From NCBI RefSeq assembly GCF_000968135.1, contig NZ_FO538765.1, positions 186,001-250,000 on the forward strand: 64,000 nucleotides of DNA, given 5' to 3'. The notes beneath the pieces were generated by a model. It did not search any database and had not been told where the DNA came from. It saw only the letters and a program-made list of their open reading frames with translations. The first letter of the stretch is position 1, and every line of letters starts with the position of its first letter. Shown piece after piece: positions 8,334-16,727 of the stretch. A program made the position numbers and the translations under genes. This DNA is from Magnetospira sp. QH-2 (GTDB lineage Bacteria; Pseudomonadota; Alphaproteobacteria; Rhodospirillales; Magnetospiraceae).

Positions 8334-9515
8334 TTACATCTTGCACTGCGCGGCATAGGCGTCGGCGTGGCCGGTAAAGACCTTGCCGACGGTCTTGTTG
8401 GTGACGCCTTCACCGGCGGCCACCACTTCGCGTACATAGATGTCCTGGACCGGATGATTGTTGGACCCGAACTTGAAGGATCCGCGGATCGACGTGAACG
8501 GCGCGGCCTTGATGGCGGCGCGGAAGGCTTCGGTGTCAGAGACCTTGCCGCCGACCTTGGCGATGGCGCCATCAAGCAGCAGGGCGGCGTCATAGCCTTG
8601 CGAGGCATAGAGCGACGGAGTGCGGCCATAGGCTTCCTTGAAGGCGGCGACGAAGGCCTTGTTGGCGGCGTTGTCCAGGTCGTGGGTGTACTGGGAGCTG
8701 TTCATGACGCCCACCGCCGCCTTGCCGACGGCCTTGAGGATGCCCTCGTCAAAGGAGAAGGCCGGGCCAAACAGCGGCGTGGTCTTGGTCAGGCCCGCCT
8801 GGGCATATTGCTTGACGAAGTTGATACCCATGCCGCCGGGCAGGAAGAAGAACACCGCGTCGGGCTTGGCGGCGCGCAGATTGGCGATTTCCGCGGCGTA
8901 GTCCACCTGGCCCAGCTTGGTATAGACCTCGGCGGCCACGGTCCCCTTGAAGAAGCGCTTGAAGCCGGTCAGGGCATCCTTGCCCGCCGGATAGTTGGGG
9001 GCCAGCAGATAGACCTTCTTGAAGCCCTTGTCGGCGACGTATTGCCCCATGGCCTCGTGCAGATTGTCGTTCTGCCAGGCGACGTTGAAATAGTTCGGAT
9101 GGCAGCCCTTGCCCGCCAGTGCCGAGGGTCCGGCATTGGGGCTGATATAGATCTTGCCCGCGCGGGTCACGGTGGGCACCACCGCCATGGCCAGGTTGGA
9201 CCAGACAATGCCGGTGACCACGTCCACGTCGTCCTTTTTCAGCATGCGGGTGACGGCCTGTTTGGCGTTTTCCACCTTGCGGGCATCATCGACCACGGTC
9301 AGTTCGGTGGCCACGCCGCCCAACATGCCGCCCTTTTGCTTCAGCGCCAGCTCGAAGCCGTCGCGGATATCCACGCCGAGGCCGGCGCCGCCGCCGGACA
9401 GGGTGGTGATCATGCCGATTTTCACCGGATCGGCGGCTTGCGCGGGACTTTGGGCGGAAGCCAAAGCCAAGGCGGCGAGGGCGGTAGAGGCAGCAAGGGT
9501 GCGTAAAATGTTCAT
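8334..9515 (-). CDS. Periplasmic substrate-binding protein of the liv-type ABC transporter
   Basis: This is a 393-aa protein started at MNILRTLAAST; upstream in-frame codons add no conserved sequence. Residues 1-27 are a signal peptide ending AQA, followed by DPVKIGMITTLSG, the usual opening of a type I periplasmic ligand-binding fold. YLLAPNYPAGKDALTGF and GYDAALLLDGAI are family-typical. It should deliver an amino acid, amide or aromatic acid to LivHMGF. It is on the same strand as the livHMGF run but separated from it by the PIN pair. Confidence 0.88.
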   Translation of the reverse strand: MNILRTLAASTALAALALASAQSPAQAADPVKIGMITTLSGGGAGLGVDIRDGFELALKQKGGMLGGVATELTVVDDARKVENAKQAVTRMLKKDDVDVVTGIVWSNLAMAVVPTVTRAGKIYISPNAGPSALAGKGCHPNYFNVAWQNDNLHEAMGQYVADKGFKKVYLLAPNYPAGKDALTGFKRFFKGTVAAEVYTKLGQVDYAAEIANLRAAKPDAVFFFLPGGMGINFVKQYAQAGLTKTTPLFGPAFSFDEGILKAVGKAAVGVMNSSQYTHDLDNAANKAFVAAFKEAYGRTPSLYASQGYDAALLLDGAIAKVGGKVSDTEAFRAAIKAAPFTSIRGSFKFGSNNHPVQDIYVREVVAAGEGVTNKTVGKVFTGHADAYAAQCKM

Positions 9516-9689
9516 GGACGGTTGGTCTCCCCTAATGACGTGGACGTTTGCCGAGGACGCGAAATGCCGCCCCCGTTTGCTCGGAACCCTAGGCCAAGTG
9601 CCGGGTTGAGGCAACCGGCAACTGGATCTTTGCCCCGCTCACCGGCATGTGATTGGCACGGAGCATGGGACGGCGCTAGGCTGCCCTTG

Positions 9690-10424
9690 ATGAAACACCT
9701 GATCTTCATCTTCTCCGCATGGTTCGTCGCCGCCTTTGCCCCCCTGGCGGTGGCGGACATGTCGGGAGCGCCCGTCAAGGGACCCACGGTGGTCGAGCTA
9801 TTCACCTCCCAAGGCTGTTCCTCCTGTCCCCCGGCAGATGCCTTTATTGGTGAACTGGCCGACCGTCGTGATGTTCTGCCGCTTTCGTTCCATGTGGACT
9901 ACTGGGATTACATCGGCTGGAAAGATCCTTTCGCCGATCCCGATCACACCCGTCGTCAGCGCACCTATGCCCACCGATTCCGCCAACGCTCGGTCTATAC
10001 GCCGCAGGTGGTGGTTCATGGCACCTACGAAGGCGTCGGCTCGGACCGACGCTCGGTCAACCGACTGATCACCAAGGCCCGCAATCAAGGCCGGTCCATC
10101 GCCGTCAATCTCAATCGGGATGGGGACGGGCTGAAGGTTCACCTGCCGGAAACCCATCCGGGTGTGGAGGCCGAGGTTTTATTGGTTCTCTATGACAGCG
10201 AGCATGTGACGAAGGTACGCCGGGGCGAGAATCGGGGTGAGACCTTGATCAATCGCAACGTGGTGCGCTCCATGGTTTCCTTGGGCACCTGGGACGGCAT
10301 GGAAACGGCGTTTCACGTGGACGCCAGCCGCTTGGACGCCGCTGGTGATGCTTGTGCCGTCTTGTTGCAGGAACCCCATGGCGGGGTTATCGTCGGCGCG
10401 GCCTGGACCAAAATGGCGCGCTGA
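9690..10424 (+). CDS. Exported DUF1223 family protein
   Basis: This is a 244-aa protein started at MKHLIFIFSAW, which gives a clean signal peptide (about 22 residues, ending AVA). It has the DUF1223 signature VVELFTSQGCSSCPPADAF, with a thioredoxin-like CSSC pair, then FHVDYWDYIGWKDPF and YTPQVVVHG. The family is common in alphaproteobacteria and has a thioredoxin-like fold; its substrate is not established. Being exported with a CxxC motif, it could act in periplasmic thiol chemistry, but that is inference. It stands alone between convergent minus-strand genes. Confidence 0.88.
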   Translation: MKHLIFIFSAWFVAAFAPLAVADMSGAPVKGPTVVELFTSQGCSSCPPADAFIGELADRRDVLPLSFHVDYWDYIGWKDPFADPDHTRRQRTYAHRFRQRSVYTPQVVVHGTYEGVGSDRRSVNRLITKARNQGRSIAVNLNRDGDGLKVHLPETHPGVEAEVLLVLYDSEHVTKVRRGENRGETLINRNVVRSMVSLGTWDGMETAFHVDASRLDAAGDACAVLLQEPHGGVIVGAAWTKMAR

Positions 10425-10448
10425 TCCTTTTTTTCCGATCAAAGACGA

Positions 10449-11213
10449 TCACCGATAGAGGTTCAGGATCTTCTCGATGGTCCCGTCTGCCTTCATATCC
10501 GATATGGCGATCTCCAACCGTGCCCGCACCTCTTTGGGATCAAAACCCTTGAGCGCCAAGGGCACGCCAATGTGGTTGGTGTCGTGGGAGATGACTTTCT
10601 CCGCCGGAGTGAATTCGGCCGGATCGAGACCCGCCTGGGCCGCATGATACTTGAACGAGGCTCGGTCGCCGGAAAAGATCGCCGCGTCGAGACGGCCCAA
10701 TTTGAGCATCATCAAGCGATTGCTGTGATGGGAGTCTTCGTAGAGATCGAGCTTCGAGCGGATCGTTTCAAAGTCGCCTGAATAGCGGCTGCCGCGGGGA
10801 ATACCGATCACTTTGCCGACCAGGTCGTCGAATGCCTCGAACGCAAAGGGGTGCTCTCGAGGCTGCCATAACAGCACGTGGTCAATATACATAGGCTGCG
10901 TGAACAAGAAGGTTTCGCGGCGCTCATCGGTGACCGAAAAGGCCGTGATCACTCCACCACCTTGCCCCGATTCCGTCTGGGCACGCTTCCAGGGGAGGTT
11001 TATGACAATCGGGGTGTACCCGGCACGCTGAACCGCGTCGACGGCGATGTCGATGGCATAGCCTTTCGGCTGCCCCTCATCGTCCAGATAGTGTTTTGGA
11101 GGACCTTCCGCCTTGGCGTAAATGACCAGCTCGGCGGCCAGGGCGCCTTGCGCTGCCAGCACACTACCCGCCACCAATGCCAGACCCTGCACCATCCATT
11201 TGCGCAAAAACAT
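10449..11213 (-). CDS. Family 3 periplasmic solute-binding protein
   Basis: This is a 254-aa protein with a signal peptide (cleavage near ALA-AELV) and a PBPb/SBP_bac_3 fold: residues about 28-250 contain YAKAEGPPKHYLDDEGQPKG, INLPWKRAQ, TERRETFLFTQPMY-like elements and VGKVIGIPRGSRYSGDFE. Family members bind amino acids or act as orphan sensors. No permease or ATPase gene is adjacent, so it is an orphan here. The start codon at 11213 gives the only sensible signal sequence. Confidence 0.85.
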   Translation of the reverse strand: MFLRKWMVQGLALVAGSVLAAQGALAAELVIYAKAEGPPKHYLDDEGQPKGYAIDIAVDAVQRAGYTPIVINLPWKRAQTESGQGGGVITAFSVTDERRETFLFTQPMYIDHVLLWQPREHPFAFEAFDDLVGKVIGIPRGSRYSGDFETIRSKLDLYEDSHHSNRLMMLKLGRLDAAIFSGDRASFKYHAAQAGLDPAEFTPAEKVISHDTNHIGVPLALKGFDPKEVRARLEIAISDMKADGTIEKILNLYR

Positions 11214-11326
11214 GATGTGCTATGCCTACCCAACCGTATCCCGATGCGTTCTAAAATCGGGTGCCGATCATAGTCAAATTCAGTCCAAAGTTAAACCATG
11301 AACCTGCCCCGGTGCGGACCCGAAAC

Positions 11327-11527
11327 TCAGGTACGTTTGCGGCATCGGGAGCACAAACGATTGCCCCACCCTTCGCTTTCGAATTCCTTGCCACAGGACA
11401 AGCACTGGCGCTTGGTCGGCTGGTCAGCGCGGGATCTCTCCCGGTTGTCGTGACGCGTCGGCTTGGATCGGGGGTTTTCGTCCGACGGGGCCCGATAAGG
11501 CAAGATTTCAATGGTCGATACGGACAT
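11327..11527 (-). CDS. Small zinc-ribbon protein (66 aa)
   Basis: This is a 66-residue basic protein whose C-terminal half has CLSCGKEF then CSRCRKR, two CxxC pairs 15 residues apart, typical of a zinc ribbon. The N-terminal half is polar with many Arg and Pro residues. It lies 3 bp after the stop of the 61-aa gene on the same strand, so both are probably one transcript. Nucleic-acid or protein binding is plausible. Function is unknown. Confidence 0.72.
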   Translation of the reverse strand: MSVSTIEILPYRAPSDENPRSKPTRHDNRERSRADQPTKRQCLSCGKEFESEGWGNRLCSRCRKRT

Positions 11528-11530
11528 GGT

Positions 11531-11716
11531 TTACGCCGTTTCATCTTCCGGAGACCCATCGGCTTCCGGTGCACTGGCCGCTTCGGCCGCTTCGGCCGCT
11601 GGCGCGTCGGGTGTCTCCGACCTTTGCTGTTTTTGGGCCAAGCGTTGGGCCTTCTTTTCCGCCTTTAAGCGGGTGCGCTCCGAGCGCTCAAATCCGTAAT
11701 TTGGCTTCCTGGCCAT
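11531..11716 (-). CDS. Small basic/acidic conserved protein (61 aa)
   Basis: Started at MARKPNYGFERSER because AAAAGGAGT lies just upstream; an earlier in-frame start adds 29 unlike residues. The N-terminal half is strongly basic (RLKAEKKAQRLAQ) and likely helical, and the C-terminal third is Ala/Glu-rich and acidic. As I recall, proteins with this N-terminus are widespread small hypotheticals in alphaproteobacteria. It sits between the seven-repeat gene (32 bp upstream) and the zinc-ribbon gene. Confidence 0.72.
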   Translation of the reverse strand: MARKPNYGFERSERTRLKAEKKAQRLAQKQQRSETPDAPAAEAAEAASAPEADGSPEDETA

Positions 11717-11748
11717 AGGTACTCCTTTTAAGAAAGCGGTAGAGATCG

Positions 11749-12525
11749 TTACGGCAGCTCGCAGCGTTGCCGACGTTTGGTATAGGGGCGGTTGCAATCC
11801 CAATCATTGCCGAAATATCCCAAATGGGCGTTTTCCGGTAGATCGATGGCGCGACATTCTTTGTCCACCTTGCGATATCCGCGATTACACTTCCAACCAT
11901 CCCCGGACTCCGATGAGTCCAGATAGCCGTTTTTCGGAACGTTCACGACAACGCAGGAATCGTCAGCGGACCGGAATCCACGATTGCACTTCCAGCCAGA
12001 GCCATAGCTTGACGCCACGAAATAGCCATTGGCGGGGACCGTGACTTGCGCACAGTCTCGTTCTGTCTTGCGAAATCGGTAATCACAGTTCCAATCATCA
12101 CCCGAGACGCTCAAGAATCCGTTCTTCGGGACAGCGACCGCCACACAGGCCTTGCCTTTGCGGACATATCCCCGACTGCATTTCCAGCCGTCCCCATTTG
12201 AATCCAGATAGGCATTGGCGGGCAGGGCGACGGGGCGACATTTGGCATTGGCTTTGAAATAGCCGTATTGGCATTCCCAGCCCTCACCGTAGGACGCTCC
12301 CGTTCCATAGGCATTGGCGGGAACCTTGACCTCTTGGCAGACTTTCCCAGCCAGTCGATATCCGGCATCGCAGGACCATCCGTCACCATACCGGTTGGCA
12401 TGGGCGTTGGCAGGCAAAGCATCCGCCTTCATGGACAGAGTCACCATGAATATCCCGATCATAAACAACAGGACCGGCATTCGGATCCGCGCGTACTCCG
12501 CAAAGATCTGGTAGGGGGTGGACAT
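11749..12525 (-). CDS. Secreted protein of seven cysteine-containing repeats
   Basis: This is a 258-aa protein. The start at 12525 is supported by AGGAG about 7 bases upstream. A hydrophobic segment (residues 17-31, MPVLLFMIGIFMVTL) acts as signal or anchor. From residue 36 to the end it consists of seven repeats of 28-33 residues built on VPANAYL...GDGWKCNRGYRK...C, each with two cysteines (14 in total), which suggests one disulfide per repeat in the periplasm or outside the cell. I do not know an assigned function. It could be an adhesin, a matrix protein or a binding repeat protein. Divergence between units argues against recent duplication. Confidence 0.8.
   Translation of the reverse strand: MSTPYQIFAEYARIRMPVLLFMIGIFMVTLSMKADALPANAHANRYGDGWSCDAGYRLAGKVCQEVKVPANAYGTGASYGEGWECQYGYFKANAKCRPVALPANAYLDSNGDGWKCSRGYVRKGKACVAVAVPKNGFLSVSGDDWNCDYRFRKTERDCAQVTVPANGYFVASSYGSGWKCNRGFRSADDSCVVVNVPKNGYLDSSESGDGWKCNRGYRKVDKECRAIDLPENAHLGYFGNDWDCNRPYTKRRQRCELP
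11752..12420 (-). repeat. Seven tandem protein-level repeats
   Basis: These are in-frame repeats of roughly 84-99 bp encoding PANA/PKNG...GWxCxxGYxxxxxxC units. Identity at the nucleotide level is low, so they are old protein repeats and not a variable-number DNA tandem repeat. Confidence 0.8.
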
Positions 12526-12571
12526 GACTTTCTCCTAGCTTAATCAGATGAAATGGATGTCTAGCCGAGAG

Positions 12572-12605
12572 AAAAATGGCGCCACCCCGTGTCAGGATGG
12601 CGCCA
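12572..12605 (-). terminator. Rho-independent terminator of the sulfur-globule-like gene
   Basis: On the minus strand TGGCGCCA (12605-12598) pairs with TGGCGCCA (12584-12577) around a 13-nt loop, followed by TTTTT (12576-12572). It lies 11 bases after the stop of the gene ending at 12616. This is a well-formed intrinsic terminator that separates this gene from the seven-repeat gene. Confidence 0.82.
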
Positions 12606-12615
12606 CTCTTAGTGA

Positions 12616-13068
12616 TTAGCGAGCAGGCTGTGGCTGCGGACCCCAGGGATTGCCCGGACCCGGCGTCGCTGCCGCGGGAGGCATGGGCGCTTGGTACATC
12701 TGCGGGCCACCCGGATAGCCGCCCGGGTAGCCACCAGGACCGCCCATGGGATAACCACCCATCATCGGGCCATAGCCGCCGCCATAGCCGGGATAGCCCC
12801 GGTACCCTTGGCCGTAGCCATTGTTGCCGTAGCCATTGCCGAACCCATTGCCGGAACCATTGCCGCGACCACTGCCGCTAAAGCCAAAGTTCATGCTGCC
12901 GGAACCGTCGCCAAAGCCATCGCCAAAGCCGTTACCGTTGCCGAAGCCGTTACCGTTGTTATTGCCGCCGCCAAACGGACCCCAACCCCAGGCCTGAGCC
13001 GATTGGGGGATGGCAATGGCCGACGCCAAGGCAAAGGCGACCGCAGAGGCCATAAGAACTTTTTTCAT
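12616..13068 (-). CDS. Sulfur globule protein-like secreted Gly/Asn/Tyr/Pro-rich protein
   Basis: This is a 150-aa protein with a clear signal peptide (MKKVLMASAVAFALAS..., cleavage near AQA-WGWG). The mature part is low complexity: WGWGPFGGG, GNGFGNGNGFGDGFGD, MNFGFSGSGRGNGSG, then YGNNGYGQGYRGYPGYGGGYGP and a Pro/Met-rich tail. Composition, the aromatic start after the cleavage site and the order of Gly-Asn then Tyr-Gly-Pro blocks resemble the envelope proteins of sulfur globules (CV1-CV3/Sgp) of purple sulfur bacteria. That assignment is by pattern only; it could be another structural glycine-rich exported protein. It is monocistronic, with its own terminator. Confidence 0.62.
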   Translation of the reverse strand: MKKVLMASAVAFALASAIAIPQSAQAWGWGPFGGGNNNGNGFGNGNGFGDGFGDGSGSMNFGFSGSGRGNGSGNGFGNGYGNNGYGQGYRGYPGYGGGYGPMMGGYPMGGPGGYPGGYPGGPQMYQAPMPPAAATPGPGNPWGPQPQPAR

Positions 13069-13110
13069 GATCGTTTCCTAAATGATGATGCCCTTTGATT
13101 TTTGATCGTC

Positions 13111-13148
13111 CGGAAATGCGTGGAGACGGGCAGCTCCGATCATTTCCG
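13111..13148 (-). repeat. Nested inverted repeat downstream of cspA
   Basis: CGGAAATG (13111-13118) is the exact inverse of CATTTCCG (13141-13148), with an inner GGAG...CTCC pair between them. It lies 21 bases past the cspA stop. No T-run follows on either strand, so it may be a 3'-end stabilising hairpin rather than a strong terminator. Confidence 0.45.
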
Positions 13149-13169
13149 ATGCCTTAAGAGGCGCGTAAA

Positions 13170-13379
13170 TCAGTCCAACAAAGACAGATTCTCCGCCGCC
13201 ATCTTGCCGTCTCGGCCCGAGATCAGTTCGAATTCGACCTTCTGGCCTTCACGCAAATCGGAAAGACCCGACCGCTCAACGGCGCTGATATGCACGAAGG
13301 CATCCGCGGAGCCGTCAGACGGTTGAATAAAGCCGAAACCCTTGGTGGCGTTGAACCACTTAACGATACCTGTAGCCAT
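13170..13379 (-). CDS. cspA: Cold-shock domain protein (CspA family)
   Basis: This 69-aa protein fits a single cold-shock domain: [15 protein letters not shown] contains RNP1 (KGFGFI), and DAFVHIS contains RNP2. It binds single-stranded RNA or DNA in the cytoplasm as an RNA chaperone. AAAGGAAC precedes the ATG. The upstream region is AT-rich and holds a perfect 15-bp palindrome, so the 5' leader may be structured. Several paralogues usually exist, so cold induction of this copy is not certain. Confidence 0.93.
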   Translation of the reverse strand: MATGIVKWFNATKGFGFIQPSDGSADAFVHISAVERSGLSDLREGQKVEFELISGRDGKMAAENLSLLD

Positions 13380-13932
13380 GATATGTTCCTTTCACGACAT
13401 TAAAAAAACCGGACATCGATTGAATCGATACCCATGGAATACGCCTGCAATGTCGAAAAGGTAGCTTTATTGGCCAAAAAAAAGCCAATTACGATATCGA
13501 AAACGACTTTGAAACGTCTCGACACATATGCGCTTGAAATGCCCTTTTTTCAATGATGTTTTTCCAGATGGGAAAATTTATTTATATTTGTACATGTAAT
13601 CAACGGCATGGAAATGCCCATAAATGATTCTGCAATTAACGGATGGAAATCCTACAAAGAAAACTTCCATGGCTAGTATGGTTCACGCCTTCCGAATCAG
13701 AAATCACCACTATTGATAATCAAAGAAAAACAATAAGCGCCTTTTAAAAGTATATGATTCAAGAAAACGCTATTCCCGCCCCGATTTCAAATGAAATCCA
13801 ATGTGCCGTCAACACGTGCATGTGATACTATTACTCCAAGGCGTTTCGATTGGCTTTTATTCAACCAACAATCTTCGCGTGCCAATCGGATTGTTCGCTA
13901 AAAGTATTGTAGCAATGCCGGGAATTGGCGGT
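13380..13932. other. AT-rich intergenic region between cspA and the sensor kinase
   Basis: About 550 bp between divergent genes, clearly more AT-rich than its surroundings. It contains the palindrome at 13415-13429 and an inverted repeat ATTGGC/GCCAAT (13469-13474 and 13484-13489) around an A-run. No convincing gene is seen. The open frame extending upstream of the kinase from 13801 has no good ribosome site and reads as non-coding. Promoters for both flanking genes must lie here. Confidence 0.6.
13415..13429. promoter_or_regulatory. Perfect 15-bp palindrome upstream of cspA
   Basis: ATCGATT-G-AATCGAT is a perfect 7-bp inverted repeat around one base, 36 bp before the cspA start codon. It could be an operator or a small leader hairpin. 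There is no known match. Confidence 0.45.
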
Positions 13933-16659
13933 ATGAGCAACCGGGATCCATGGTGGGAATACAATAGGACCGTGCAGACCCTGGGGGTCGCGTTTGCCTA
14001 TGCCCTGACCGGCCATCTCGGTCTCTTGTTTGCGACACCACCCGGTTATGCCACGCCCATTTGGCCCGCCTCGGGCATTGCCTTGGGCGCCTTCTTGCTG
14101 TTCGGCGCGCGGATCTGGCCAGGGGTGTTCCTGGGATCCTTCCTGGTCCATGTTTGGATCGGATTCGACCCATCCTCTTTCGCCAATCTGCTTGTGCCAC
14201 TGGGGATCGGCCTGGGGGCCACCTTGCAAGCCGCGCTCGGTGCCTTTCTGATCCGGCGCTTCGCGGGGTTTCCCAATGCTCTGGCCAGCGAGGGGGAGAT
14301 CCTGCGGTTTTACCTCTGGGCCGCGATGAGTTGTTCCATCAGCACCGCCATCGGCACCACGGCCTTGTTGATCGCGCACGTAATTCCAGCATCCGGGTTC
14401 CTGATCAATGCCGGAACCTGGTGGATTGGTGACGTCATGGGCGTTCTGATCGTCACGCCGTTGGTGCTGACCTGGTTGGCCCGGCCTCGGGAGTATTGGC
14501 GCAACCGACAGGCGATGATCACCGTATCGCTGACGGCGTCGCTGCTGGTTTCCGTTTTGATGGTCGCCTTCGGCGCCAAGTGGGAACGCGAGAGGTTGGT
14601 GCTGAAATTCGATCGCTACGCAACCGACCTCGCCAGTGCGCTGAACAAGAATCTTGCCGGTTATATGGGTGTCTTGCGGTCCTTGCAAAGCTACTACGTC
14701 GCATCGCAAAAGATCGAACGACGCGAGTTTCAAGCTTTTGTCGCCCAATCGCTAATCGATTATCCAGCCATTCGGGCCCTGTCATGGAATCCTCTCATTC
14801 CGGACCCGGAGCGAGAGAGATTCGAGCGGGAAATCAGACAAGAAGGCTTCCCCACCTTCAAGATCACGGAGCAGGACGACGACGGCAATTTCATCCCGGC
14901 AGCTCGACGGCCGCACTATGCGGCGATTCAGTTTATTGAACCGTTGGCCATCAACGAAAACGTTCTGGGTTACGACGCCTCCTCCGATCCCGTCCGCCGC
15001 AAGGCGCTGGAACAAGCCAGGGACCTGGGCCATCCGGCGGTGACCGGGCCGACGACCCTGATCCAGGAAACCGGGGATCAGGTGGGGGTCGTGGTCTTCC
15101 TGCCCGTATACCGTTACGGCCTTCCCAACCATACGGCGGCGGACCGGCGCGACTACTTGGCGGGATACATGGCGGCCGTTTTGCATATCGAAGAAATGAT
15201 GCACGGCTTCATGGCGGACAAAAAAGACGATGGCATCATGCACCGTCTGATCGATCCTTCCGCTTCATCCGGCAACCAGATTCTGTTCCGATGCCAAGAA
15301 TCCATTGATACCCGGTTGCCGATGGCATTGGAATCCGGGTTCTCGCGGTCGCAGCCCCTCTTGCACAAGACCGTGGCCGTTCCGTTCGGTGGTCGCCAAT
15401 GGGATTTGGAGATTACCGCGACGCAGGAATACCTGGCCGGCAACCGTGTCGCGCACACATGGTTGACCCTGACCGTCGGGCTGCTGCTGACCAGCGCCAT
15501 CGGCGCTTTTGCTTTGCTGATTTCGGGTCGAAACCTTCAACTGCGGCGATTGGTGGCGGAACGGACCCGGGAGCGCGACCGGACAAGGAATCATATGGAA
15601 CTGGTGCTGGGTTCGGCGGGCGATGGGATTTGCGGCATGGATCGAGACGGCAACACCACCTTTGCCAACCCCGCGGCCCTGCGGATCATCGGCTTATCGG
15701 AATCGGAACTGGTCGGGCGGCGGCAACATGACATTCTTCATCACAGCCGGGAAGACGGCACCCCTTATCCCGCCGATGAGTGTCCGGTCCATGCCACCTT
15801 GGACGATGGCGAGATCCGCCATGTGGAAGACGATGTGTTCTGGCGGACCGATGGCTCGTCCTTTCCCGTCGAGTATACCTGCACGCCCATCAAGGCAGGC
15901 GACGACGTTACCGGCGCGGTGGTGGTTTTCAGGGATATTGCCGACCGCAAACGGGCCGAAAAAGCGCTGGCGGCCTCCAACAAAGAGCTACAGAGCTTCG
16001 CCTATGCCCTCTCCCACGACTTGAAAGAACCCCTGCGCATGATCAGCAGCTATCTGGGCCTGATCAACAAAAGACTGGGCAGGGAAAAACAGCAGGAGGT
16101 TTCTGAATTCATGGGCTACGCCGTGGATGGGGCCCAGCGCATGTCGCGCATGATCAGCGACCTTGTTCACTATTCCCGCGTGGACTCCGAAGCCGCTGAC
16201 TTAATCGTGGTCTCCATGCCCAAGGTCTTGCAGCAGGCCTTGGGCAACCTATCGGTGGCCATTGACGAGAAAGCCGCCCGCATCGATCTTCCCCCTGATC
16301 TCCCCGATGTCCTCGGGGATCACAGCCAGTTGGTCCGTGTCTTCCAGAACTTGATTGGCAACGGCCTCAAGTACCATCATCCAGAGCGCGCCCCGGTGAT
16401 CGAGATTTCCGTAGCCCGGGACAACGGCCAATGGACCTGGGCGGTTCGGGACAATGGGATCGGCATCGACCCGGAGCACTTTGAGCGGATTTTCGGTGTA
16501 TTCCAACGCCTTCACGGTCAGGGTCAATACGAGGGCATGGGTATTGGCCTGGCGGTGGTGAAGCGGATCATCGAGCGCCACGGAGGACACATCTGGGTGC
16601 AAAGCGAGCCCGATAAAGGCAGCACCTTCTTGTTCACGCTTCCTCCCGTCGATTCTTAA
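13933..16659 (+). CDS. Membrane sensor histidine kinase: MASE1-CHASE-PAS-HisKA-HATPase
   Basis: The chosen start MSNRDPWWEYN gives 908 aa; frames from 13801 or 13915 would add unconserved residues. Order: a MASE1-like multi-helix membrane domain (about 1-215, with TPIWPASGIALGAFLLFG); a CHASE extracytoplasmic domain (about 240-440, with PHYAAIQFIEPL); a membrane helix near 500-525; a PAS domain (about 550-670, ending VVVFRDIADRKRAEKAL); a HisKA domain with the phospho-acceptor His695 in ALSHDLKEPLRM; and an HATPase domain with N-box NLIGNGLKYHH, DNGIGID and GMGIGLAVVKRI. It resembles phytochrome-type HisKA kinases with the HDLKEP box. No response regulator is adjacent. The ligand is unknown. 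Confidence 0.87.
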   Translation: MSNRDPWWEYNRTVQTLGVAFAYALTGHLGLLFATPPGYATPIWPASGIALGAFLLFGARIWPGVFLGSFLVHVWIGFDPSSFANLLVPLGIGLGATLQAALGAFLIRRFAGFPNALASEGEILRFYLWAAMSCSISTAIGTTALLIAHVIPASGFLINAGTWWIGDVMGVLIVTPLVLTWLARPREYWRNRQAMITVSLTASLLVSVLMVAFGAKWERERLVLKFDRYATDLASALNKNLAGYMGVLRSLQSYYVASQKIERREFQAFVAQSLIDYPAIRALSWNPLIPDPERERFEREIRQEGFPTFKITEQDDDGNFIPAARRPHYAAIQFIEPLAINENVLGYDASSDPVRRKALEQARDLGHPAVTGPTTLIQETGDQVGVVVFLPVYRYGLPNHTAADRRDYLAGYMAAVLHIEEMMHGFMADKKDDGIMHRLIDPSASSGNQILFRCQESIDTRLPMALESGFSRSQPLLHKTVAVPFGGRQWDLEITATQEYLAGNRVAHTWLTLTVGLLLTSAIGAFALLISGRNLQLRRLVAERTRERDRTRNHMELVLGSAGDGICGMDRDGNTTFANPAALRIIGLSESELVGRRQHDILHHSREDGTPYPADECPVHATLDDGEIRHVEDDVFWRTDGSSFPVEYTCTPIKAGDDVTGAVVVFRDIADRKRAEKALAASNKELQSFAYALSHDLKEPLRMISSYLGLINKRLGREKQQEVSEFMGYAVDGAQRMSRMISDLVHYSRVDSEAADLIVVSMPKVLQQALGNLSVAIDEKAARIDLPPDLPDVLGDHSQLVRVFQNLIGNGLKYHHPERAPVIEISVARDNGQWTWAVRDNGIGIDPEHFERIFGVFQRLHGQGQYEGMGIGLAVVKRIIERHGGHIWVQSEPDKGSTFLFTLPPVDS

Positions 16660-16727
16660 GTCCCTCTCGACGCCCCCCCTCTCCCATCGTTATCATGGTC
16701 CAACCATGATCTTTGGAAGCACATTCC

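Noticed and set aside
11752-12420. Seven tandem repeats as a CRISPR or VNTR
   Set aside because: Units are in frame, diverged at the nucleotide level and encode one continuous protein; spacers are absent.
12616-13068. GC-rich low-complexity tract as a DNA repeat or non-coding region
   Set aside because: A signal peptide, single long frame and proper terminator show it is a protein gene.
13801-13932. Extension of the sensor kinase to an ATG at 13801
   Set aside because: The added 44 residues lie in an AT-rich gap, have no family match and no ribosome site.
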